Below the pieces are notes generated by a model. It searched no databases and was not told the origin of the DNA. It saw only the letters and a program-made list of their open reading frames with translations. DNA of 64,000 bases from Hofstenia miamia (lineage: Eukaryota; Xenacoelomorpha; Acoela; Hofsteniidae), in assembly GCA_900660155.1 (NCBI GenBank), contig CABFPE010000780.1, positions 51,888-115,887 on the forward strand, in the 5' to 3' direction. A program made the translations under genes and the position numbers. How positions within the stretch are numbered: the stretch's first letter is position 1; each line of letters starts with the position of its first letter. This document shows, piece by piece, positions 52,901-63,191 of the stretch.

Positions 52901-55595
52901 GGAGAACTATTTGATGAGGAAAGTTAAATTTGAAACAGTTTACATCTACAATCCAGTGCCTAGTGTTTCAGATATTTCAGTTGAAGTTTTGGACGACTCT
53001 TCCTCCGCTATTTCATACATTCACAAGGGTCAGGATGCTACTATTCTTGTCAAATTTAAGAATTCAATTTCTGAAGCAGTTTTTCCTGACTCATTGAAGG
53101 TAGAAGTTGTAATAAATGCCTGTTTTTTGGTCTCTGATCCTGAGCACACTAAAAAACTGCTAAATGTGCCTTATACCCCTAATCAACACTGGATGTTCAC
53201 TTACTCTTTTGAAATTGCGCGTATATGCCAGATTTACACTGTTATCTCAAATGAGGTATGATTTTCTAAAAACCAAATCTTTTTCAATGTACTAATGCTC
53301 TAATTCTTATAAGATGTTCGCATCAAAAATGCATTAAATCTTAATATAGTTGTTACAAAACTTTCTCTAGTTTCATTTAAGTTTATATAAACAAACAATT
53401 AATAACAAATTATTCGATTAATTATTCTTACTAAATTGCAGCCTGTTTGCAGGGCGAGGTATTTGACCCCCGCAACTCATCTAATCTCATAGTAATTTTC
53501 GGTGAATTCACTCTGCAAATCCTGGCTTCACCCGGCAAAATTTCATTCTTATTAAATTGGTTACGTAACGAGTAAATAAAAAATAGTTATAAAAATTCAA
53601 CGGTAATTACTAAACAATATCAAATTATCTGACCTGATTAATGGTTATCTGATCTATCAATAATATATATATTATATATATCAAAAAGACGTTACCTAGC
53701 GTGAAATTGTTGAGAAAGTCATTATACTTAACACCAGATTCATTAGTAATCAGTTCAACAAAATTGGTAATCCTGTCTATTACTTCAAATACATTAATAT
53801 TATAGTTTCTCATCCAAATTTTTTTTCAAATTCAACTTATTTTAAAAAAAGCTACATTCACCTCGTGCTAATTTAAGTATACAGTTTTTTGTTAATTAGA
53901 GCCAAATATAAATTTTTGTACATTTAAGTTTGCGATATTTTTATGCATAGTTATATGTAAAACTGTGTTAATAGTATATGTTAATGCTTATATAGCAAAA
54001 GATCAAGGCTATTTCAGGTTGGTGAACATTTCGTATATAAGTAAAATGATGTAAATTGTAACAAAATTTCAAAGTTTGCCCACAACATTAAAACATAGCT
54101 TAAGAAAGATACTAATTAAAAAGAAGATAGGCGTTGCTTGACTAATAATACTGCGGCAAAAGAAGAGCTTTTGAAATGGGTATGTCAAAAGATGTAAGAA
54201 ATATGTAGAATAGCAAAAGAATGAATTTAATATTAAAAAATATTCATATATTTAAAATACTAATAATATATTATATATATATATATATATATTTAAAAAT
54301 ATTAATAATATTAAAATTTGTCTTTTCTTAAAGCTAAGAATAATTTTTTTGTATATTATTTACGGCTAAATATGAATGGGAGCATTTTAATTAACGCCAG
54401 ATATAAATGCGGGGTAGGTATCCCACCCCATTACACTAGCCTAACAAATTTTAATCTCAGTTTTTCGTTTAGGTCAGTAAATCTGTAATAATTAAAGAAA
54501 TTGGTGTTTACAAACCCGTCTGCAAGTTCGAAATTGATGTCAAATATAAACAGTTTCAGGAAAAGCTTGAAGATAAGTTTCTCAAAGATCCTCCATTGTC
54601 TTCATCCAATATCTCTGGGTTTAGTCTTCTCACTGAGATTGTGTTTCAAATAGTTCCACTTGATGGTTGTGAGCGTGGAATGAATGAAACCGCAGAGATC
54701 ACAATAAAAGAGTTTATCAATAATACAGAAGTGGTTGCGGTAACGAAAAACGATATTACACTTTATGGTTACAAGTTTGCAGAAAAGGGACATTATAAAA
54801 CAGAAATTGTAATTTCAAACCCCTTCAGCTCACAAAAAGCTACTTGTGAATACAAAGTCGGAAGTCCTATTGAAGGTTAGTTATTAATTATTTATGTTGA
54901 TCATATTATGTCCATATTAATGATAAAAATATAATTTATTTGTGAAAAAGTGCTATGGCTATGAAATTACCAAAAGATGCAACATTTTTTCAATAAAGCT
55001 TTGATGACCTTGTACTAGTAAACTGATATTGATTTCAATTTACAAATGAATTTTTCTATAAAACCACAGGTATTTTATGTATCCACAAAGGAGTTGATTC
55101 CGCTCCCTGCCATCTTTTTTAGATATAAGTTTTTAAAGGCCCAATATGTCTGCTTTTGTGACTTTTACTTATATAGTATGAGAAGTATTTTGACAAAATT
55201 CGAAGACATGTCATTCACTCGTCCTCTCACTAATATTTTCAAAATGTTGACTCTTCAATGTTACGTATTTGAATGAAACTTCTGTTAAGTAAACGTCCTC
55301 CCATGAAGGCATAAATCAGGTTTTTCCAACGTATCATATAATTTTATCTAATAAAAAATTCAAAACTTCAAAAAATCTCCACTTTTTTGCTATCTGTCAT
55401 TGAAAATGATTATTGATGATGTAGTTGATCGAATAGCCTCATAATGTAGAGGAACCTTTGTTTTAGCAAAATACTTTGTAAAAACAGTTTTATTAGGAGA
55501 GGCTGAATCAGCCCCTCACACCTGTGATTTCCACAGACAGAAATATCCTGATACAAATAGGGTTAGTTGTATAAAATACTATATTACTTATTTAT

Positions 55596-55638
<43 letters not shown>

Positions 55639-58600
55639 TAATAGTAATATTTAATAGACATGATCTAGTTTATCCAAGTAATCATATACTTGCAGTATAT
55701 TATATTTTTCAATAATATTGTGAATGTGAACTACGAATTCAAGAACTGAAATGGATTCACATTTATAGGCAAATTTGATTTTTATCTCACATAAAGAATG
55801 TTTTTTGTTGTGCTAAATCGAAAATGATTATTTTTGTAATAAAACTTGACAATCTATAAATTCTCTTTATTTTTTTCAATATATTTTATATTTTGAATAC
55901 ATGAGCAAACATCTATTCATATTTTTTGATATTTTTTAAAAGTTTAATATTCTGACCATTGCACACTCACTTGGAAATTTCATGAATATAAAGTAGAAAT
56001 TTTAATAGAAAACATCTCTAAATGTTGAAGTGTTTTTAATATCTTTCATCAAATTTCGTGTAAACATATAAGTCATTGTTCATTATCAGCATTTCCAGTG
56101 GAATTTACAAACAATTTCTGCGTCTCAGCGGCGTGGTTAGTAGCGTTCAGACCTACAAATTTGTTCACAACTTTTTGGAATTTAAGGAGGTTCTCAGCAA
56201 AAGTTCGAAGCGTGAACCCAAAAATACTGTTGTCAACAAAGGTTTCAAAGTTAAATCAATTCTATTTTGGCTGACAACTTTTGCCAAGATAATGAGGTTG
56301 ATAACAAAGTTTCAAGTGTGAACGTGAAAAAAATTTGTGAACTTTTCAAAACAAATTCTGAGTGTTAACATAAGCGAAAGAATAATTAAATATTTCACAT
56401 CAAATTGAAATTTGTTTCCCACTGAAAAAAGTCAAAGTTTTCTCTAATGAAAAGCCATGGATAAGTCAATAATAAAGAAACTCATAAAGAATAGAGGAGA
56501 AGCATTAAACTCAGGCAATTTAGTTAAATTTAAAAAATTCCACAATTACATTAACAGAGTTTAGAAGGTTTCAAGAGAAAGATACTACGAGCATCATGTC
56601 AAGGAACCCTTCACAGTGGTGGTCATTTATTAAAAAAATAAGTGGTATATCTGTTCAATCAAGGCAACTAACTACTGGAGGCTCTTTTAGTCAAATGTCG
56701 CCGAGTGTCCTTGCTAATGAAATTAATTTAAAGCTAACAGAATTTGTTTGTCATTTCCAACAAATTTCTCCACCAATAAGAAGTAATCACAATTGTGAAA
56801 TAATATGTGATGAAATGATGATTTTTCATATGTTAAAGAAATTACCTGTTCGAAAAGCTTCTGGTCCAGATCATAATTCTAATCTATTGCCCAATTGGAT
56901 TCTGCAAAGTTTTAGTTATGAACTAGCAAAGCCAATTTGTATTTTGATAGAAGTTTCTTTGTATGATTCTTCAGCAGAACCATTTGCTACTGCAGATGTT
57001 ATTCCCCTTGAAAAGGTTAAACCTGTTATTACACCACTGACAGATATACGCCTAATATCTTTAAGTTAAAGACTTTAACTCACTATCTAATTATTATTGA
57101 CAAAGAACTAAAGCCTAAAATTTTAGCATTTTTAGATCTCAGACAATTTGGAGGAACACCCTGTCGTTCTACAGTTCATGCTTTAATTGAAGTTGTACAC
57201 CATTGGCTGTCTCTGCTGGAAACAGAGAACTCTTATCTACGAATATTCTTTTTCGACTTTAAAAAAGCGGTTGACTTTGTTAGTCATCCGATAATTATAT
57301 CTCCCCGCATGAAATCGGAGTTACTCCATTGATTGTTCAGTGGATATCATCTTTTCATATAATCGCAGACAAAGAGTGCGTCTACCTGACAGTACAGTTT
57401 CGGATTGGAAAAAGGTGCATGCAGGCATTCCACAAGGCACAAAGATTGGTCCATGGATATATATATNTGCAAAACTGTTAGGCATACAAATACAAGACAA
57501 CCTAAAATGGGACAGCCATATCGATTACATAAACAAAAAAGACGCAAAAAAAACTACACTATCTTCGTCAATTAAAGAGAAGCAATGTTCCAAATAAAGA
57601 TATAATCACCATATATAAAGCCCTTATGAGATAATCAATTGAATATATATATATATAATTCATTAATAAATTACTAATGGATTATGAATTTCACACCAAA
57701 TTTGTTAATGACACTACTGCTTGGCACCATTTAATTAGAGCAGAATATTTAAATTCAGATAATGTTGTACAAACAGTGTATACCTGGTGTAACGAAAACT
57801 TTGCAGAAATCAACGTTAAAAAATCTAAAGAATTAATTTCTTTTCTTCATAGTTTTAAATATCGTCCAGAAATATTACTACCAAGCGGCCCAGTCAAGAG
57901 AACTAAATGTGCAAAACTGTTAGGCATACAAATACAAGACAACCTAAAATGGGACAGCCATATCGATTACATAACAAAAAAGACCGCAAAAAAAACTACA
58001 CTATCTTCGTCAATTAAAGAGAAGCAATGTTCCAAATAAAGATATAATCACCATATATAAAGCCCTTATGAGATAATCAATTGAATATGCTGCCCCATTA
58101 TGACACAACAGCATTACACAATAACAAAGAATACAATTAGAAGCAATTCAAAAAAGAGCTCTAAAAATAGCCTTTAGAGATTATGAATATGCAGAAGCAA
58201 TGATAGCAGCAAATTGTGTTTCATTATATGATCGACGACAAATGTTATGTAATAGATTATGGCAACAAATGCAAATACCAACACACCCATTGAATAATTT
58301 GATCCCAGAACAATCGTCAGTGACAAAATATGAGCTAAGAAATAAACGTGAATGGGATTTAGTTTACAAAAGTAATAGACTAAAGGACAGCTTCATATTC
58401 TCTGAAATCATCAAAAGATAATATGAAAAATATTATGCACAATAAAATTGAACAAGAAGAGAAGAGACAGGATTATCTGTATCTCTAATATGTGGTTAGC
58501 CTCATCCTCCTCTTTTAGAATTGCAGAGACGCTGTAATGTTCATTTTTAATTTAAGTTAAATTTGTAAATTTTAGTTGAATGTACTGTTATTCAATCCAA

Positions 58601-59739
58601 GGATTGTAAGTGCAAAATAAATATTATTATTATTATTATTATTATTATCCTTCTTACTTCTCACAGCTTCATGCTGGTATCCCTCTCAGCTCGGGGAACT
58701 CACCAGTTCCCAGGGAGTCTGAGAGCTTTCCTCAGGACTCTAGCTGTTCCTAACAATGCTGCCTTCTGTGCTACTGCTCCTCCCCACTTTGGTACTCCCA
58801 ACTCCTCCAAGTATCTCTTATGCTTCTTACTCACTGCTCCTAGTGCTCCTACAACTACCGGGACTACTTCAACTTTCTTTAACTTCCACAGCATTTCTAT
58901 TTCTTTGCCAACTCCCTGTACTTGTCTATTTTCTCTTTCTCTTTGCTTTGTACATTTCTGTCCTTTGGTACTGCTATGTCTATCACTGTTCCCAATCTTT
59001 TCTCTTTGTCTATTACTACTATGTCTGGCCTCCGTGCTTCTATCACCTTGNNNNNNNNNNNNNNNNNNNNNNNNNNNNNNNNNNNNNNNNNNNNNNNNNN
59101 NNNNNNNNNNNNNNNNNNNNNNNNNNNNNNNNNNNNNNNNNNNNNNNNNNNNNNNNNNNNNNNNNNNNNNNNNNNNNNNNNNNNNNNNNNNNNNNNNNNN
59201 NNNNNNNNNNNNNNNNNNNNNNNNNNNNNNNNNNNNNNNNNNNNNNNNNNNNNNNNNNNNNNNNNNNNNNNNNNNNNNNNNNNNNNNNNNNNNNNNNNNN
59301 NNNNNNNNNNNNNNNNNNNNNNNNNNNNNNNNNNNNNNNNNNNNNNNNNNNNNNNNNNNNNNNNNNNNNNNNNNNNNNNNNNNNNNNNNNNNNNNNNNNN
59401 NNNNNNNNNNNNNNNNNNNNNNNNNNNNNNNNNNNNNNNNNNNNNNNNNNNNNNNNNNNNNNNNNNNNNNNNNNNNNNNNNNNNNNNNNNNNNNNNNNNN
59501 NNNNNNNNNNNNNNNNNNNNNNNNNNNNNNNNNNNNNNNNNNNNNNNNNNNNNNNNNNNNNNNNNNNNNNNNNNNNNNNNNNNNNNNNNNNNNNNNNNNN
59601 NNNNNNNNNNNNNNNNNNNNNNNNNNNNNNNNNNNNNNNNNNNNNNNNNNNNNNNNNNNNNNNNNNNNNNNNNNNNNNNNNNNNNNNNNNNNNNNNNNNN
59701 NNNNNNNNNNNNNNNNNNNNNNNNNNNNNNNNNNNNNNN

Positions 59740-59780
<41 letters not shown>

Positions 59781-62289
59781 AGCAGCTTATGCCGTAAATT
59801 TATTACTTGCGGTCCAATGCAGGAATTCCTTTTAATTAAGCGCTAGTTTTGCACGTTATTCAATCTCTGGATAATTAACAGCACGTGTTCAATCGATAAA
59901 GAAACGCAATTGCGATAGAGGTCGTTGAAGAAAAGCCTTGTTTATTAATTGCAAGCATTGAAAGTTATAACATTAATAACATACACATTTAAATAGTACA
60001 TCAATGATTGCTTTTGACAAAGTAGAAGATAAATTATATCTGGAAAACCTTGATGGCAAACAAACATTTGGTGGTTAAAATTTATTATCAACCATCAGAG
60101 GTGAATATAGTTACTGTCTTTTAGGTAAATAAACAACATCATTTTATAGGCCCTAATTTAGAATTAGAATATATTGGTTTTGAAAATTTTATTTGAATAT
60201 AAAAAAAGTTGTGAACAAAGTTGTAGGTCTGAACGCCACTTTAATTTCTCAATCCACATTCGTTGTAATTATTTAAGATTACGACTCGTAGAGAAAAGCA
60301 GTTTTACATAAAAACTTCAATTTTTCATTCCAGGAAGTAGAAATATTGAACCTGCTCTTTTGTGTATGTTTTAATGATTGATCATCATAGTTTCTGCGTA
60401 GACTATAAATAATAAAACCTATACAAGACTATCGTGTAAAATATTAATAATTCCGAAGTCGGAATGTACGCATGCATCAATATAAAAATAATACTATGAC
60501 GTCAATGCATTAACTTTTAAAATATTGTGTATTGGTATTTAGACAATTTGCTTTAACTGACTATGAATGATTGCTCTGTACACAATAAAATTGCATGTTT
60601 TTAGACTGCAAAAAATAGCCCAAAGAGGGCATTTAGAACTAACAAGAAAAAAGTTGTGTTGTAGATAATTGTTGTTATTTTTAGAAATTTAGGTTTGAAG
60701 TCTTTGTCATACAGCATTTTCCCTCCTAGAAAGATTGGTAGGGTTGGTTTCGAGACCAGAAACAATGGTGAAAAAACGTGTGTTGTGATAAGCTGCTGCG
60801 ACTGCTATCGAACGTTTGTAATATTATATTATCTCTCGGATTGGGGTGATAACGGAGCTTCGTGTAAACAATTCGACTACTTCCAAAATCTTCTGGCAAA
60901 TTGCCCAGGAGTTCAGGAAAATGATGTCACAGTTCTTGTATTTGCCTCACGATCTCCTGACGCGGCAGATTTTCCTCCACAGATTGAAGGTATGCACAGC
61001 CAAACTTTCAATATAGATTCGTTTTAAGCATTTGTTTGTTTTTAATAACCTCTTTCTTGAATTTAAGGAAGAACAGCATTTTCAACTTCATTAATGATTC
61101 CTCTTATGTTGATTGAAAGATTGCATTGAGTTTATGTTTAGGAATCATGATTGTTAACATCTATGCTTGGAATGAGGTGAGCACTGTTGATGTTCAAAAA
61201 GAGGTTGCCATCGGAAACATTACATGTAATTTTCCACTTGCTGAGATAGAGTATGGGGAATCTTGTGGTGACAGTTATTATTCACCATGTGAGGTATGTC
61301 AGTATTTATGTGAACTTGTGGTGCGTGTTTTTAAGATTCATTTTTTCAACGTAGATTTTATTAAATAAACAACCTGAAACAATGTGATTTTCAGTGAATT
61401 TTTAAGCAATGTAAAACAACGTACGCCATCCACGTGAAAAGTTGAACTACATTCACACCAACCACAATTTGCTCAACAACATTTAGAGCTTAGGTTATCA
61501 AGAAGCGACGGTGCAGTGGGAGGAGTGGGGGAAAGGTGACTCGGACAATGATGAAGTTGAAACAAACATTGTAGACACTTTTGATATTGAAATAAAAAAT
61601 GTTGTAAACAAATACGTTCTTTTCTTAGCTTAATCGACTTTTTTAAACAACGTGAAGCAATGCTATTTTTAAGATTTTAAAACAACGCAGACAACGTTGG
61701 CACGAACTCTGATTTTTTCATTAGCGAGTTGCTTTCTTTACAACAAGATTGTCCTTGGTTACAACCATCAAATTCCATTATATTTATATGCCGCAAACAT
61801 TAATCTATGTGACTAAGGTCTGCTAAAATATATTTAGTAGGCATTGTAGTTACTTTCAAATATACTTGAATCACTAATGTTTTATGCTTCGTTTAGATCG
61901 AGCTAGCTTACCCGATAACCTTATTGGCGCGTCCATTCATAGTTTGCAAGTCTAGTGATGAAAATGTCCAGTCATGGAAATATTATCGCATAAACGAAGT
62001 CTATGGATTTCCTTGTGAGTTCCATAATGAATCGCTTCGATTGAAAGACGAGACGCCTGTTCCATTTCCTGCAAGTGGCATCACAACTCCTCAAGTAACA
62101 GTGACAAAAAACAATATTAGCAAGTTGTCAGTTGGGACATACCGCATCATGTACACTGGTATTTCAATTTTAATTATAACTGCATTTTTTGAAACATTAC
62201 TAATTTGACACACGATGAGCCGGGTTACTTCTAATACCCAATATCAAAAAAATGGAATTTTGGATATCTTTATTCGGCATGAATNATAA

Positions 62290-62330
<41 letters not shown>

Positions 62331-63055
62331 TGGGCGTAGGGTACAAGGGGTTTATATTTGGCCTCCTTAGCCTTCAAGGGTCAGTAAATTATGTGCATAT
62401 TTTTCCAAAAATAAGTATTTTACGCAATAGTATCGGGTTTAATTTGTTTTGCGTTTCAAATTATCCAATTTTTGCACCAGGTACTTATTCTCCTTAAATT
62501 TAAGATATATTAGGGATTTCATCAGTGTTGCTACTGCTAGAGACACATATATAACAAATAGGCTATGTACCAGAGAAAATTGCATTTTTTATATGTACAT
62601 ATGTATGCATATACCTTTTGTAGATAAAGTATTTATGGAATTCGAATATGTAATATCCGACTTTCACGTGATAGATTCATTGTATAATGCAAAATAGTAT
62701 TTAATAAGTTTTGATGCAACTAAATATTGAATAACCGTTGATTCAGTTTTTAATGTATTTTCTGATTTTAAATTGCACTCATATTGAACTATTTTAGTGA
62801 AAATGGTAGCTACTACTCAAAATAATGTTTCCCTTGAATCAAAAGTCAGTCTTTTTGTAAGGTTCCATCTTCCAGAAATTAAAGGTGTTCTCATCAACGG
62901 AATAAATTCAACGACAGTTGGCGTCGATCAGGTAATTAGATTTAACCCTGATGAAACCTCTGAAGATCCATCAAATCCAAATGCGGAGTTCTTTAACTGC
63001 AATTGGTTCTGTAGGAAGCTACCTAATGAAGATTATCCCATTAATTCGGATACAG
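37973..63055 (+). CDS. polycystin-1-like receptor, N-terminal ectodomain (partial gene)
   Basis: Exons: 37973-38021, 39385-39547, 39883-40055, 41057-41304, 44288-44548, 45893-46084, 48339-48446, 49379-49613, 49904-50172, 50491-50702, 51640-51901, 52887-53255, 54473-54875, 60693-60989, 61142-61293, 61897-62158, 62798-63055. All phases agree, giving about 1304 residues. A hydrophobic N-terminus (MNVIHLAIFLFFYFP) is a likely signal peptide. A Cys-rich segment (22-66) precedes a WSC domain (82-200: YEGCF, GHVCFCHNFF, CDMSCVGD). PKD-type folds then repeat, with FHFGDENTT near 690 followed by FSHVFEDRGIKELKIEAENY across an exon junction, and YYLSDWGDNG near 1031. The last exon opens an REJ domain (GVLINGINSTTVGVDQVIRF). 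WSC, PKD repeats and REJ together define polycystin-1/PKDREJ proteins. GPS, PLAT and membrane parts would lie downstream. Exon 10/11 junction sites are the least certain. Confidence 0.85.
38474..38755. mobile_element. possible MITE with GGGG-rich ends, polycystin intron 1
   Basis: The left edge contains GGGTGGATTCAGG and GGGGGTGCGAC. The right edge contains GGGGCGTGCGCCC and CCCGCCCCTGAT, whose inverse (ATCAGGGGCGGG) resembles the left edge. About 280 bp long in an A+T-rich intron. Such G-rich inverted ends are common on invertebrate miniature DNA elements. Family not determined. Confidence 0.4.
43437..43999. mobile_element. internally deleted Tc1/mariner-like element, polycystin intron
   Basis: The terminal inverted repeats are clear. 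The left, 43441-43474, carries CAGGGTGGTC and ends CTTATAACTTCA; the right, 43952-43996, starts TGAAGTTATAAG and carries the inverse of TTCTAAATGCTTATAACTTC. Between them are degraded transposase-like fragments, such as the HTH-like SRTTMQRVL near 43755. At about 560 bp it is too short for a functional transposase. Confidence 0.65.
45245..45592. repeat. possible miniature element with GGGTCGGG-type motifs
   Basis: TAGAGTGTGACATCGGGTGC near 45245 and GTGCGCCCCTAACTCTG near 45575 are loosely inverse (AGAGT with GGGGCGCAC). Inside lie clusters of CGGGTCG, CGGGTTTCG and TTCGGGTCGG (45255-45310 and 45465-45530). Similar motifs occur at 41745-41815. A hAT-like MITE is possible, but no 8-bp target duplication was found. 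Confidence 0.3.
47270..47568 (+). mobile_element. LINE F fragment, 3' end of an RT polyprotein (CR1/L2-like)
   Basis: VVWKALHGVAPSYIRDI (about 47287-47338) and FVAGPIVWNRLPGDIRLLHS, continuing LSLFESNLKSYLF (about 47440-47545), are the conserved C-terminal tail of CR1/L2-type LINE proteins. Frame changes separate the pieces. Only the last ~300 bp of the element is present, on the same strand as the host gene intron. Confidence 0.7.
47650..48060 (-). mobile_element. LINE G fragment, C-terminal RT-associated domain
   Basis: A minus-strand ORF (47965-47678) reads RTAIDIAVPRVRN, KINKYREIPEEIG, VVPLAVGALGAV and QKAALLRTARVLMKALRL. This is the conserved C-terminal domain of a widespread animal LINE protein family (VVPVVVGALG and LLGTARVLRK signature). 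It is homologous to LINE H at 58650-59050. Its 3' end faces the 3' end of LINE F only ~80 bp away. Confidence 0.7.
52212..52463. repeat. 113-bp tandem repeat, 2.2 copies
   Basis: Units at 52212-52324 and 52325-52437 appear identical. A partial third starts at 52438 and diverges after about 26 bases, where a short insertion precedes TAGTCAAAGTG. It lies in the intron between polycystin exons 11 and 12. Identity this high suggests a recent duplication or an assembly error. Confidence 0.9.
55597..55631. repeat. (AAT)n microsatellite
   Basis: About eleven AAT units followed by an A-rich run, within the long polycystin intron 54876-60692. No recognisable LINE tail is attached. Confidence 0.9.
56150..56370. 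repeat. foldback/MITE-like repeat with GTTCAGACCTAC end
   Basis: It starts at GCGTTCAGACCTACAA followed by TTTGTTCACAACTTTTT. It ends near AAATTTGTGAACTTTTCAAA and GAGTGTTAAC, which is loosely the inverse of its start. A second copy of the first ~35 bases lies inverted at 60207-60242. Confidence 0.45.
56400..58650 (+). mobile_element. LINE E, endonuclease-less decayed copy with (ATT)n tail
   Basis: In order: a linker (PWISQ-like near 56455, RERYYEHHV near 56572), NPSQWWSFIKKISG (about 56605-56646), RKASGPDHN (about 56851), DVIPLEK (about 56995), a QFGGTPCRSTVHALIE segment (about 57147), motif A FDFKKAVDFV (about 57255), RRQRVRLPDSTVSDWKK and motif B AGIPQGTKIGPW (about 57421), AKLLGIQIQDNLKWDSHIDY (about 57912), and the tail region RALKIAFRDYEYAEA (about 58158). 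The 3' end is GTGCAAAATAAA then (ATT)n to about 58649. Frame breaks, an apparently lost YADD motif, and a single-N join at 57467 mark it as a dead copy of a family separate from LINE A. Confidence 0.8.
57468..57646. repeat. sequence after the N at 57467 duplicates 57910-58088 (assembly join)
   Basis: The 179 bases following the single N at 57467 match 57910-58088 with only one compensating indel pair. They then fall into TA repeat and unrelated sequence. The pattern matches the joins at 4115 and 63191 and suggests a misplaced or unmerged contig end. The reading frame across the N should not be trusted. Confidence 0.8.
58650..59050 (-). mobile_element. LINE H fragment, C-terminal domain, running into a gap
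   Basis: Minus-strand ORF 58894-58700 contains VEVVPVVVGALGAV, YLEELGVPKWGG and QKAALLGTARVLRKALRL. Further upstream, at about 59045-58930, another frame reads EARRPDIVVIDKEKR and TVIDIAVPKDRNVQSKEKEK, so there is at least one frame change. It is homologous to LINE G. Its 3' end meets the (ATT)n tail of LINE E, so the two LINEs are tail to tail. Its 5' part lies in the N gap. Confidence 0.75.
59051..59779. other. assembly gap (689 N, 59051-59739) and (TTA)n run
   Basis: The gap is followed by about 13 TTA units and a short TA run (59740-59779). Long frames translated across it are artefacts. The gap probably contains the rest of LINE H and a trinucleotide microsatellite. Confidence 0.97.
60207..60242 (-). 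repeat. inverted partner of the 56150 repeat end
   Basis: Read on the minus strand it gives GGCGTTCAGACCTACAA then TTTGTTCACAACTTTTT, one base different from 56150-56183. It lies about 4 kb away, with LINE E and LINE H between the two. Confidence 0.7.
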
Positions 63056-63191
63056 GTTTGTTAAGTTTCAATGCTAACACAAAATAAAATGAATAGTTCG
63101 TTAATCAATAGTTTACTACTTAGATTAAGAGTTTTATGAATGCATTTTTTTACATCTGATGCTTTCAAATATGAATGAAATTGCCTAGTTN

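Noticed and set aside
55046-55276. 76-codon ORF considered as a polycystin exon
   Set aside because: The phase-1 junction from 54875 to 60693 reads directly into a typical PKD inter-domain sequence (VGSPIEGL), leaving no need for an exon here; the ORF also lacks suitable splice sites.
58671-59846. Three long overlapping plus-strand frames of up to 391 codons
   Set aside because: Most of their length is the 689-N gap and a TTA repeat. The real coding signal here is on the minus strand (LINE H).
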